A stretch of DNA of 64,000 nucleotides from Asticcacaulis sp. AC466 (lineage in GTDB: Bacteria; Pseudomonadota; Alphaproteobacteria; Caulobacterales; Caulobacteraceae): the NCBI RefSeq assembly GCF_000495815.1, contig NZ_AWGE01000019.1, positions 62,001 through 126,000 on the forward strand. Reading direction: 5' to 3'. Of this stretch, positions 48,253 through 56,729 are shown in pieces. The notes under the pieces were generated by a model. That model had not been told where the DNA came from. It saw only the letters and a list, made by a program, of their open reading frames with translations, and searched no databases. Each line of letters begins with the position of its first letter. Position 1 is the first letter of the stretch. Both the position numbers and the translations under genes were made by a program.

Positions 48253-48305
48253 TCCGGAATACGGCCTTTTAAAATGCGCGTGGCGCAAGCTGGGGAGCCT
48301 GAGCC

Positions 48306-49799
48306 ATGAGCCAGAAGTCCGAAACCCCGCAAAAAGCCGGTTCCGCCGAAACTGATATCCTGGTCGCGCCTGTGCCGAAGGACCGCCGCGAGCGCGACGA
48401 AATAGACGCCGAACTTCGCACGCCGGAGCAGATCGAGGACTTCGCGCTTACCGACGATTACGCGCTTAACCCGCACTACATATCACTGGTCATCGATGCC
48501 GCTGATCGCGGCGACGGCCTGCGTCTGCGTGAACTACTCGACGCGCTGCATTATGCCGACATCGCCGATCTTCTGGGGTTTTTGTCGGAGGACTATCGCG
48601 AAGAAGTCATCCCGTGGATTCCGTCCGATGCCCTGGCCGATATCCTGCCGGAACTTGACGATGATATCCGTGAGGAAGTCATCGAAACCCTGCACACGGC
48701 CGATATCGCCGAGGTCTTGCAGGAATTGGATTCCGATGACGCGGCCGCCGTGTTCGAAGATCTGGAGGAGGATCAGCAAAAGGCCGTTCTGGCGGCCATG
48801 CCGGAGAGTGAGCGCGAAGCCATCGTCACATCGCTGGCCTATGAGGAAGAAACCGCTGGTCGTTTGATGCAGCGTGAGGTCATGGCCGCGCCCAGTTTCT
48901 GGACGGTTGGTCACGCTATCGACCACATGCGGGAAGCGGGCCAGGATTTGCCTGAACTGTTCTTCGACATCTACATCATTGACCCCTCGCACAGGCCGGT
49001 CGGGGCTATCGCCGTGTCTGTATTGATGCGATCCCGGCGCGAGACCGTCTTATCCCACCTCATGGATCCGACGACAGAAATCACCGTCGATATGGACCAG
49101 GAGGAGGTGGCCTATATCTTCGAAAAGTATCACCTGATCTCGGCCCCCGTCGTCGACGCATCCGGTCGTCTGGTCGGCCAGATTACGGTCGATGATATCG
49201 TTAACATCATCCAGGCGGAAAACCGCGAAGATATCCTGGCTCTGGGCGGTGTTTCGGATCTGGAAGGTCGTGACACCGGCATTGTCGGCATGGTGAAATC
49301 TCGCTTGCCGTGGCTTTTGATCAATCTTTTGACCGCGTTTGCCTCGGTGACGGTGATCAGCGCGTTCCAGGATGAAATCGTCAAGATGGTCGCCCTGGCA
49401 GCCTTGATGCCTGTGGTGGCCTCAATCGGGGGCAATTTTGGCACCCAGGCCTTGACCGTCGCCGTTCGCGCCCTGTCGGCGCGCGAACTGACGGCCGCCA
49501 ATGCGGGCCGTACATTGTGGCGCGAAGTCATTTCCGGCTGGCTGGTCGGGGCGTGTGTCGCGCTTGGGCTCGCCGTGGTCGTGCTGCTATTCTGGCATGA
49601 CGTGAAACTGGCGGCGGTGATTGCGGGGGCCATCCTGGTCAACTTCACTATGGCCGCTCTGGCGGGAACGCTCATTCCGATGACGGCCGCGAAATTCGGT
49701 GTCGATCCAGCCGGGGCATCGCCCATCTTTGTCACTTTGGTGACGGATTTCTGCGGTTTTTTCAGTTTCTTAGGACTGGCTGCGATAATACTCTTGTAA
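48306..49799 (+). CDS. mgtE: Magnesium transporter MgtE
   Basis: This 497-residue Mg2+ channel has an N-terminal superhelical domain with repeated DIADLL/DIREEV-type segments (residues about 60-165) and two CBS domains (about 170-310, with the regulatory MDPTTEITVDMDQEEVAYIF). Five membrane helices follow from about 335. Pore residues appear in NFGTQALTVAVRAL and in TDFCGFFSFLG. Cytosolic magnesium closes it through the N and CBS domains. It starts 54 bases after the tRNA and precedes the spmX-like gene by 121 bases. Confidence 0.94.
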   Translation: MSQKSETPQKAGSAETDILVAPVPKDRRERDEIDAELRTPEQIEDFALTDDYALNPHYISLVIDAADRGDGLRLRELLDALHYADIADLLGFLSEDYREEVIPWIPSDALADILPELDDDIREEVIETLHTADIAEVLQELDSDDAAAVFEDLEEDQQKAVLAAMPESEREAIVTSLAYEEETAGRLMQREVMAAPSFWTVGHAIDHMREAGQDLPELFFDIYIIDPSHRPVGAIAVSVLMRSRRETVLSHLMDPTTEITVDMDQEEVAYIFEKYHLISAPVVDASGRLVGQITVDDIVNIIQAENREDILALGGVSDLEGRDTGIVGMVKSRLPWLLINLLTAFASVTVISAFQDEIVKMVALAALMPVVASIGGNFGTQALTVAVRALSARELTAANAGRTLWREVISGWLVGACVALGLAVVVLLFWHDVKLAAVIAGAILVNFTMAALAGTLIPMTAAKFGVDPAGASPIFVTLVTDFCGFFSFLGLAAIILL

Positions 49800-49808
49800 A
49801 CCTTAAAC

Positions 49809-49822
49809 GGTCTGTGGTTTGC
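49809..49822 (+). promoter_or_regulatory. Candidate sigma-54 promoter of the spmX-like gene
   Basis: GG (49809-49810) and GC (49821-49822) are separated by 10 bases. The -12 region reads TTTGCT, a good match, and the -24 region CGGTCTG is a partial match to TGGCACG. The predicted start near 49834 gives a leader of about 87 bases. That leader holds the hairpin CTGGCGGA/TCCGCCGG at 49866-49891, before AGGATCAGGG and the ATG at 49921. In Caulobacter the orthologue depends on TacA and sigma-54, which makes this credible. Confidence 0.45.
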
Positions 49823-49920
49823 TACCCCTAAGGCGTACCGGCCCGAACTGTATCGTTTTGGGTCACTGGCGGAGATGTTCGTATCCGCCGGATGCTGGAT
49901 TTGGGGTTCAAGGATCAGGG

Positions 49921-52512
49921 ATGAGAGCGCGTCATAAAGTCTCCCGCGCCGGGGTCGAGCTCATCAAGAGTTTTGAAGGATTGCGCACGGTTGCGGCCCG
50001 TCTGCCAGACGGCCGCTGGACGCTCGGCTATGGACACACCTTCTCGGCTCGTGAAGGCGCTCGCGTCACTCAGGAAGACGCGGATGCGTTGTTGCGCTTC
50101 GATCTGCTGCCGATCGTGGACTCGATCAATAGCCTGGTCCTGACGCAATTGAACCAGAACCAGTTCGATGCCCTTGTATCCTTCTGCTTCAATATCGGCG
50201 CCGACAATTTTGCTCAGTCCACTGTCCTGAAGCGTATCAATGAAGGCCGCTTTGCGGACGCTGCTTTGGCGATGGATAGCTGGCGCTCGGCGGAATTCAA
50301 CGGTCAGACCTATGTGTTGGCCCCATTGATCCGTCGTCGGGCAGCCGAAAAGAATCTCTTTTTGACACCCGAAGAGGTGAGCCATTCTGCGGCCACGCTT
50401 GGACGGCCTGTCGAAGATACCGCCTTCTCGCCCGCAACGCCGGTCGAAGCGCCGACACAGCCTGTGACGCCGCCACCCTATAGCGCGCCGTCTCAGACCT
50501 ATGTATCCTCGCCCGCGGCGCCGAACCCCGTCTATCTCAATCCCTATGCCAGCCCATCGCCGGCTGCGCCTGTAGCTCCTGCGCCCCACACACCAGTTCC
50601 CCTGGCACCTGCGGCACAAGACCGTCAAATTATCGATCTGGGCGCACCGCATGCCGCTCCGTCCGCGCAGGCGGTGCCCGCTGAAAAGCCGACCGTTGTC
50701 CGTGTGGCAGACGTTTCGCCCTACATCCCACCCCAGGAACTGGTGGTCGAGCATCTGCCGCAGGGAGCAATATCCAGCCAGGCCATGCGAGAGGTTCCGC
50801 CGGCTGCACCTATGGAACCGCAAATGAGCGCCGAGGTTCAGGCGGCCATCAGCCGTGCCCAGGAGGAGCAACGCCAGCAGGCGCAAGCGCGCGAAGACGC
50901 GATGGCTGCCGCCCGTGCCGCCGAAGATGCCCGTTTGCGTGAGGAGGCCCGCCTGCGTGAAGAGGCGCGCGTCCGTGAGGAGATGCATATTCAGGAAATG
51001 GCGCGTCAGGAAGCGGCCCGCCAAGAGGCTGCGCGCCTTGAAGCCGCCCGGCTGGAGCAGGTCCGTCTCGATCAGGAGCGGATGGATCAGTGGCGTGCCG
51101 AGCAAATTCGCCTGGAGCAGTTGCGGTTGGAAGAAGAGCGTGCCGAGCAATCCCGTCAGGAAGCCGCCCGCCAGGAGCAGTTACGCATAGAGGCGGTGCG
51201 GCTGGAACAGGAACGTATCGAGCGGGAACGTTTTGAGCAGGCGCGCTTGGAACGCGAACGTCTGGAGCAGGCCCGTATCCAGGAAGAGAAATGGGAGCAG
51301 GCCCGGCTCGAGCGGGAACGCCAGGACCATGAACGTCAAGAGTTTGAACGCCAACAACTTGAACGTCAAGAATTTGAGCGTCAGGAGACAGAACGTCGGG
51401 ACCGCGAACGTCTTGACCGTGAGCGTCTTGAGCTTGAAAATCGCGAACATCTGGCGCGCGAGCAAAAAGAGCGCGAACTTGCCGAACAGGCCCGTCGCGA
51501 GGCCGAGGATCGCGCCCGCCAGCAGGTCGCGCAACCGGTTGAGACCCCGGTCAGCCAACTGACACCTGAGGAAGAGGCCGAAAAGCAGCGCAAGGCCGAG
51601 GCCGCAGCGGCGTTAATGCGTCTCTATTCACCGTACGGAGGTGGAACTCTCGGCCGCCCTTTATCCGCTAGCCCTTCGCCTGCGCCTACAGCGGCACAGG
51701 CGGTAGTGGCGCCGGTCGCCGATCCCGAGTCGACGTTCACGCACCATAGCGTGATTTCTCCCTCGCCGGTCGAATCGCCCCCCTTTGAGCTGTCATCCCG
51801 GGCGGAAGCGCTTGGAAAAGCCGCACAAGCGCCGGAAGACGACGACGCGCCGGGCGTTTCCTATACGCCGGGCAATCCCACCACTATGGCGCCACCTGTT
51901 ATCACCGCGCTAAATCCGTACGCCAAGCCGGTTCCAGCCGCGCCGTCGGTGCATACGCCGCAGGTTGTCGAGGTGCCGCGTCCCGCGCCCGTCAATATGT
52001 CTGCCCCGTCCAATGCGCCCCACGCCGCCGAACTGGCCGGTCTGAACTGGCGCGAACAGATGCAGCGCCCGCTGCCCCAGGATTATGAAACACCAGCCAA
52101 GGCCGCCCATCCGTTCTATCCTGAACCCGAACAGCCTTTCCTGCGCGCCGCACCTTCATCCAGTGCGCCGGTCGGCACCTATGCCGAACCGTACGAGGAC
52201 GACAGCCAAGCCTGGATGATGAATGGCGACCGGATTGCCCTATCGTCGGAGGCGCACGAGGAAGAGGGGCTGACCTGGTGGGAAATGATTGTGAAGACAC
52301 TATGGCCCGCATCGGCAAGTGCGGTCGGCCTCGGATGTTTGGGCGTAGCGACTGCCGCCTGGTGGCAAGCCACCCACGATCAGGCGGTCATCCGAAACGG
52401 TATCGCCGAAAACTATACCTTCCTGTCCGTCACCACAGCCGCAGTGGGCATCCTATGTGTTTCGATATCGGTATGGCTGATCATGAAGCGCCTTGGCGGG
52501 CTAAAGGATTAG
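49921..52512 (+). CDS. spmX: SpmX-like muramidase-domain developmental regulator with long coiled middle
   Basis: This 863-residue protein is counted from ATG 49921 (AGGATCAGGG upstream). Residues about 6-150 form a phage-type GH24 muramidase domain (ELIKSFEGLRTVA with Glu19, LGYGHTFS, FCFNIGADNF). Residues 155-300 are Pro/Ala-rich. Residues about 302-567 are almost entirely Arg, Glu and Gln with Leu/Ala at intervals (for example ERERLEQARIQEEKWEQARL), a long coiled coil or single helix. A Pro-rich stretch and two C-terminal helices (about 792-815 and 832-855) follow. This order is that of SpmX, the polar regulator that localises DivJ in Caulobacter and positions stalks in Asticcacaulis. The enlarged middle recalls the longer Asticcacaulis protein. 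Confidence 0.85.
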   Translation: MRARHKVSRAGVELIKSFEGLRTVAARLPDGRWTLGYGHTFSAREGARVTQEDADALLRFDLLPIVDSINSLVLTQLNQNQFDALVSFCFNIGADNFAQSTVLKRINEGRFADAALAMDSWRSAEFNGQTYVLAPLIRRRAAEKNLFLTPEEVSHSAATLGRPVEDTAFSPATPVEAPTQPVTPPPYSAPSQTYVSSPAAPNPVYLNPYASPSPAAPVAPAPHTPVPLAPAAQDRQIIDLGAPHAAPSAQAVPAEKPTVVRVADVSPYIPPQELVVEHLPQGAISSQAMREVPPAAPMEPQMSAEVQAAISRAQEEQRQQAQAREDAMAAARAAEDARLREEARLREEARVREEMHIQEMARQEAARQEAARLEAARLEQVRLDQERMDQWRAEQIRLEQLRLEEERAEQSRQEAARQEQLRIEAVRLEQERIERERFEQARLERERLEQARIQEEKWEQARLERERQDHERQEFERQQLERQEFERQETERRDRERLDRERLELENREHLAREQKERELAEQARREAEDRARQQVAQPVETPVSQLTPEEEAEKQRKAEAAAALMRLYSPYGGGTLGRPLSASPSPAPTAAQAVVAPVADPESTFTHHSVISPSPVESPPFELSSRAEALGKAAQAPEDDDAPGVSYTPGNPTTMAPPVITALNPYAKPVPAAPSVHTPQVVEVPRPAPVNMSAPSNAPHAAELAGLNWREQMQRPLPQDYETPAKAAHPFYPEPEQPFLRAAPSSSAPVGTYAEPYEDDSQAWMMNGDRIALSSEAHEEEGLTWWEMIVKTLWPASASAVGLGCLGVATAAWWQATHDQAVIRNGIAENYTFLSVTTAAVGILCVSISVWLIMKRLGGLKD

Positions 52513-52539
52513 AACGCTTTGCGAAAAGCGTAACGCACA

Positions 52540-54369
52540 TCATCCTATTTGACGGGGCGTCTTGCCCTGCTTTTTCGGAACTTCCTTGGCCGTCGCAACG
52601 TAGGAATCGTCGGGTGTGAAAGCCGGAATATTGGGATGGATGCTCTTGCCGATCTTGCGAAGGGTCGTCACCGGTGAATCGAGTTGGCTCAGGGTCGCAA
52701 CGGTTGTTTGATAGCCGCTCTCTACCGCCTTATCATAGGCCTTCCAATCACGAATTTCGACGCCTTCCGGTTCCGGAATGATCAGCAGGTCTGTCGCCGC
52801 GCGCGACAGGGCGAGGTCGGCGGCGGTGGTGATGGTGGCTGAGCGCATCATGACGGAGACGATCGGCGGGCCGCGCCGCCAGTCGCCACTGGCGAACCAC
52901 GAGCCCAGGTTTTTCGGCATACTCAGTGCGCGGGGGTCGAGGCCACGCGCCCGTGTCACATCGACGCCGATGACGGTGCCGAGGTGCGTATTCCGCATCA
53001 TCGTGGCGGGGAAAGACCGCATTACCGCGCCATCGACCAGCACTTCGCCATCTTCCACCACGGGCGGTAGTACGCCTGGCAGCGAAATGGAAGCTCGCAA
53101 CGCCCGACGCAGTAATCCCGTCTTGTGGACCTTCAGGACGCCGGTCGTCAGATTGGACGACAGGCAGAAATAGGGCAGGGGCATGTCTTCGATTTGGAGA
53201 TCGCCGAAATGTGTTTCCAGCCGTTTATCGACCTTGGCGCCCGACACCATAGAGATGAAGGGGAAAATGACATCGTCGAGTGGCGAGGTGTTAACGAAGG
53301 CATCGCGTATTCGTTCGTCGATCTCCGCCTCGTCCCAGCCAATTGCCAGGGTCGCGGCCAGGATGGCGCCCATGGATGATCCGCAGACGAAATCGACGGG
53401 AATATGGGCTTCGCGCAAGGCCTGAATCGCCCCGATTTCGGCAAAGGCCCGCGCGCCGCCGCCGGAAAAGACCACGCCGACGCTGTGGCCGGCAACAATA
53501 CGCGCCAACCGGGCCGCATCGCTGACATCGTCCGTATGAATGTGAAACCAGCGCGTCGGCTTTATGACGTCCAGCCACGCCTTGGTCCGGCCGCGTATAT
53601 GCGCCTTGGCGATGGTGGCGGGATAGAGCAGGATCAGATCAGGCGCCCGATGCAGAATGGATTTTTCCCAGGCGCTGGCTGCCGCATCGGGAGCGGTTTC
53701 GCCATCCGCCAACAGAAAGACGTGATCGACCTGGCGGGCGCTCAGTAGCCGCCAGTGACTTTCGTGGGACTCGGCGACATGCAGCACATAGTCGTTTTCT
53801 GCCTCGATCTGGCTGAAGGCTTCGGGTGTCGTGCCGTGAAAGGTCTTGTCGATGACTGTTACGCGGTAGCCAAGCGCACGGATCTGAACCGCAACCCGCT
53901 CGACAATGTCACGGATCGGTAAGTCGCACATGGCGTAGAAGGCGAAGACGTTCGGGGTGACATTGGGCGTCTCGCGCTTGGCGCGTTCGATCATCTTCTT
54001 CGACAAGGCCAGGGTAAGTTCGGGACGCGACTCCATGGCGGCGAAGAAATCGTCGCGCGGCATGGCGAGCAGGTCCGAATCGCGCAGGGCGATGACCGTT
54101 GAGGTATGTTGCGTTCCGGCGATGAGTGACATTTCACCGACCGGCTCACCGGGACGGATAATGCCGATCAATGATAGTTCGTCATGATCCTCGTCGTGGC
54201 GGAAGGCGCCGAGGCGGCCCGAGCGTAGCAGGTACAGGTGATCGGATTCGTCCCCGGCGCTAAACAACTGAGACCCGCCGGGCAGGGAGATAAGGCTTGC
54301 GCTCTGGCCCAATGTGGTGCCGAACAGGCTTTCCAGGGCGCTTTGCAGGGAAGGATTGTCTTTCGCCAT
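52540..54369 (-). CDS. Cyclic-nucleotide-binding patatin-like phospholipase (NTE-type)
   Basis: This 609-residue protein has a cNMP-binding domain at about residues 20-130 (GDESDHLYLLRSGRLGAF, IRPGEPVGEMSLIAG). A central domain of unclear role covers about 145-290. A patatin esterase domain covers about 298-470, with oxyanion motif SGGGARAFAEIG, nucleophile Ser332 in GSSMG and catalytic Asp446 in VDGAV. It is related to neuropathy target esterase and cleaves phospholipids, possibly gated by nucleotide binding. It is convergent with the spmX-like gene (28 bases apart). Confidence 0.9.
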   Translation of the reverse strand: MAKDNPSLQSALESLFGTTLGQSASLISLPGGSQLFSAGDESDHLYLLRSGRLGAFRHDEDHDELSLIGIIRPGEPVGEMSLIAGTQHTSTVIALRDSDLLAMPRDDFFAAMESRPELTLALSKKMIERAKRETPNVTPNVFAFYAMCDLPIRDIVERVAVQIRALGYRVTVIDKTFHGTTPEAFSQIEAENDYVLHVAESHESHWRLLSARQVDHVFLLADGETAPDAAASAWEKSILHRAPDLILLYPATIAKAHIRGRTKAWLDVIKPTRWFHIHTDDVSDAARLARIVAGHSVGVVFSGGGARAFAEIGAIQALREAHIPVDFVCGSSMGAILAATLAIGWDEAEIDERIRDAFVNTSPLDDVIFPFISMVSGAKVDKRLETHFGDLQIEDMPLPYFCLSSNLTTGVLKVHKTGLLRRALRASISLPGVLPPVVEDGEVLVDGAVMRSFPATMMRNTHLGTVIGVDVTRARGLDPRALSMPKNLGSWFASGDWRRGPPIVSVMMRSATITTAADLALSRAATDLLIIPEPEGVEIRDWKAYDKAVESGYQTTVATLSQLDSPVTTLRKIGKSIHPNIPAFTPDDSYVATAKEVPKKQGKTPRQIG

Positions 54370-54520
54370 ATGTGTTTACGTCAAACGTTCCTTAGGCACT
54401 TTCCGGGCCAGCACGCGCGTAGACGCTGAGCCGCCGGACACTTTTTTCAGGCTTGGCTATAGCAGTGCGCCTGATTTGCTTCTAAATATTTAAGCCTGTT
54501 TTTTAACCGTGTTAAGGTCT

Positions 54521-54617
54521 AGAGCATTTCCCGAACCTAGTGAATCGGATAAATGCTCTCGCTTTTGTTTTTGCGCACTTTTTAATCCAAAAAGTGCGTC
54601 ACACTTTTTGGAAAGTG
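54521..54617. repeat. Composite palindromic repeat between patatin and DUF1489 genes
   Basis: AGAGCATTT (54521-54529) and AAATGCTCT (54551-54559) are perfect arms enclosing CCGA and TCGG (54531-54534 and 54545-54548), so a long hairpin can form. It is followed by GCACTTTTT-aatcc-AAAAAGTGC (54575-54597) and CACTTT-ttgg-AAAGTG (54602-54617). Similar AGAGCATTT palindromes are dispersed in alphaproteobacterial genomes. It ends 10 bases before the DUF1489 start. Confidence 0.65.
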
Positions 54618-54627
54618 CTCGTTCCGC

Positions 54628-55017
54628 TTGAGTGACATTCATCTGGTAAAATTGTGCGTAGGGGCCGACAGCCTGGATGATCTGCTGGGATGGGAGCGCG
54701 CGCGCGGCGACATTTCCTACATCCATACGCGCAATCGCCCGACCCGCTGGGAAGAGCTTTTGGATGGCGGTTCGCTGTACTGGGTGATCAAGGGCGTGAT
54801 CCTGTGTCGGCGCGAAATCGTCTCGTTCGATGAAGACGCCGACCATTGGCGCATCGGGTTGCGCACACGTAACATCCTGACCGAAGCCCAGCCGCGCCGC
54901 CCGTTTCAGGGGTGGCGCTATCTCAAGCCCGATGAGGCGCCGCGCGATATCGTCGAAGGCGAAACGGATCTGCCGCCCGATATGCAGCGGGCGCTCAAGG
55001 AAGCCGGCGTCTGGTAG
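54628..55017 (+). CDS. DUF1489 family protein
   Basis: This 129-residue protein is read from TTG 54628, giving MSDIHLVKLCVGADSLDDLL, which matches the conserved family start (HLxKLCVG). It has VIKGVILCRREIVSFDE near residues 53-69 and RPFQGWRYLKPDEAPRDI near 91-108. DUF1489 is an uncharacterised alphaproteobacterial family. The rare TTG start and weak ribosome site suggest low translation. It is convergent with panC (4 bases apart). Confidence 0.85.
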   Translation: MSDIHLVKLCVGADSLDDLLGWERARGDISYIHTRNRPTRWEELLDGGSLYWVIKGVILCRREIVSFDEDADHWRIGLRTRNILTEAQPRRPFQGWRYLKPDEAPRDIVEGETDLPPDMQRALKEAGVW

Positions 55018-55020
55018 ATA

Positions 55021-55866
55021 TCAGGCCGCGATATTGTCGATCAGACGCGTCTTGCCAAGCCACAGGGCGGCCAAAAGCCTCTTAGTCCGGGTATCGCTAG
55101 TTACCTCGCCAAGGGTGTCCGCGTCACGCAGGGCGATGTAATCGATCTGACCGAACCCGGCGGCCACCAGACCGGCTTTGGCTTGGTCGATCGTCTTCGC
55201 GCCGTCCCGGATAGCTTCGAGCGCGGTGTGTAACTCGGGCGCAACGGCGCGCTCGTCGGCGCTGAGATAGGCATTGCGCGACGACAGCGCCAAGCCGTCG
55301 GCTTCACGTATTGTCGGCATCCCCACGATATCAATGCCCATGTCGAAATCGCGCACCATGGCGCGAACCACTGCCAACTGTTGGAAATCCTTTTCGCCGA
55401 ATACCGCGACATCCGGTCGAACCTGATTGAACAGTTTCGACACCACTGTGGCGACGCCCGAGAAAAACTGAGGACGAAAATCGGTTTCGAGACCGAGTGC
55501 CGGCCCTGTCATCTCGATACGGCTCACAAAACCCTTGGGATAGAGAACATCGGGCGTCGGCAGATAGACCAGATCGCAGCCCACGGCCTGAAGGCGGGCG
55601 ACATCGCCGGCTTCGTCGCGCGGATAGCGGTCGAGATCCTCGGTCGGGGCGAATTGCAGCGGATTGACGAAGATTGATACCACCACCGTGTCGCACAGGG
55701 ATTTGGCGTGACGGACAAGCGCTATGTGGCCGTCATGCAAAGCGCCCATCGTCGGCACGAAGCCTATGGTGCGGCCGCCGTCACGCAGGGTGCCTATGGC
55801 AGAGCGTAAGGCGGGAAGCGTGCGGACACGCGTGGTATTGAAGGGCATTTGGGCGGTATCCGGCAT
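55021..55866 (-). CDS. panC: Pantothenate synthetase
   Basis: This 281-residue enzyme joins pantoate and beta-alanine with ATP to form pantothenate, the coenzyme A precursor. The nucleotide-binding motif PTMGALHDGHIALV is near residues 38-51, with NPLQFAPTEDLDRYPR and the KMSKS-like SSRNAYLSADER near 195-206. The length is normal. It is transcribed leftward, towards DUF1489. No panB or panD is adjacent. Confidence 0.95.
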   Translation of the reverse strand: MPDTAQMPFNTTRVRTLPALRSAIGTLRDGGRTIGFVPTMGALHDGHIALVRHAKSLCDTVVVSIFVNPLQFAPTEDLDRYPRDEAGDVARLQAVGCDLVYLPTPDVLYPKGFVSRIEMTGPALGLETDFRPQFFSGVATVVSKLFNQVRPDVAVFGEKDFQQLAVVRAMVRDFDMGIDIVGMPTIREADGLALSSRNAYLSADERAVAPELHTALEAIRDGAKTIDQAKAGLVAAGFGQIDYIALRDADTLGEVTSDTRTKRLLAALWLGKTRLIDNIAA

Positions 55867-55933
55867 ATCAATAATCCGTCATTAACCATAGTCGCTAACC
55901 CTTTTTTGGCCGGGTTGGCGCATAATCTGGGTT

Positions 55934-56662
55934 ATGACCGATCTTGCCCCCCTTCGTAAAGCGCTGATTTTGTGCACTGCCGTTGCCGTAACAGCGGGAT
56001 TGACCGCCTGTGACAACCGCACGCTGACGCAATCCCTTGCTCGTATAAAGGAAGTGCCGGTGGATGCCCGTGGCGCGCCAGCCGATGGTGCGGATGCGAA
56101 AAGCATCAGCCGCGAAGATGTGCAGCTGGTGGTGAATACGGCCAAGGACCTGACTGTGGGCAAGGGCGGACTGCTCAGGAAGGGCGACGGTCCGATCGCC
56201 AATCCGAAGTTCAAGATCGCCATCGTCGATCCGCTGTCCTTGCCGCCGGGTGGTGATAGCCAGCCTCTCGACACCGGTGTTCCGGGCGACCTGACGGCGC
56301 GTCCCGTGGCCCCGGAAGCGCCTGCCACCCAAGCGACGCCCCCCCAAACGACCAAGGACATACGGGCTAAGCCTGCCCAGGCCATGGCGGCCAATGAACA
56401 GATGCAAAATGCCAATGCGTCGGGCCGTCTTATTCAGGTCGGTTCCTTCGGCACGGCGGACGCGGCGCGTGATGCCTGGCAGGGATTGCAGGCGCGCTAT
56501 CCCGGCGTCGAACAGTATAAGCCTACTTATCAGAAAATTACCACGGCCGCAGGCAAGCCTATGGTGCGTCTAAAGCTCGGTCCCGTGGCGGGAGAGGATC
56601 AGGCCAGATCCCTGTGCCGACAACTGGATATTCGTGACAACTGGTGCGCCAAGGCGGGCTAA
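55934..56662 (+). CDS. SPOR-domain lipoprotein
   Basis: This 242-residue protein has a lipoprotein signal ending in GLTAC (Cys26), an Ala/Pro-rich middle (APEAPATQATPPQTTKD near residues 116-132) and a C-terminal SPOR domain (about 162-240; GRLIQVGSFGTADAARDAWQ). SPOR domains bind denuded septal peptidoglycan, so a role at division or in cell-wall synthesis is likely. The domain also has two Cys near the end (RSLCRQLDIRDNWC) that could form a disulphide. Confidence 0.87.
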   Translation: MTDLAPLRKALILCTAVAVTAGLTACDNRTLTQSLARIKEVPVDARGAPADGADAKSISREDVQLVVNTAKDLTVGKGGLLRKGDGPIANPKFKIAIVDPLSLPPGGDSQPLDTGVPGDLTARPVAPEAPATQATPPQTTKDIRAKPAQAMAANEQMQNANASGRLIQVGSFGTADAARDAWQGLQARYPGVEQYKPTYQKITTAAGKPMVRLKLGPVAGEDQARSLCRQLDIRDNWCAKAG

Positions 56663-56729
56663 GAAGGCGGGCTAAGCTTGTCGGCGACGCCGAAGTGTGG
56701 TGAATACGGTCGACTCAACGGGGTGGGCC

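Noticed and set aside
50935-51500. CRISPR-like or tandem DNA repeat
   Set aside because: The repetition follows codons for Arg, Glu and Gln in the coiled region, with no constant repeat unit or spacers.
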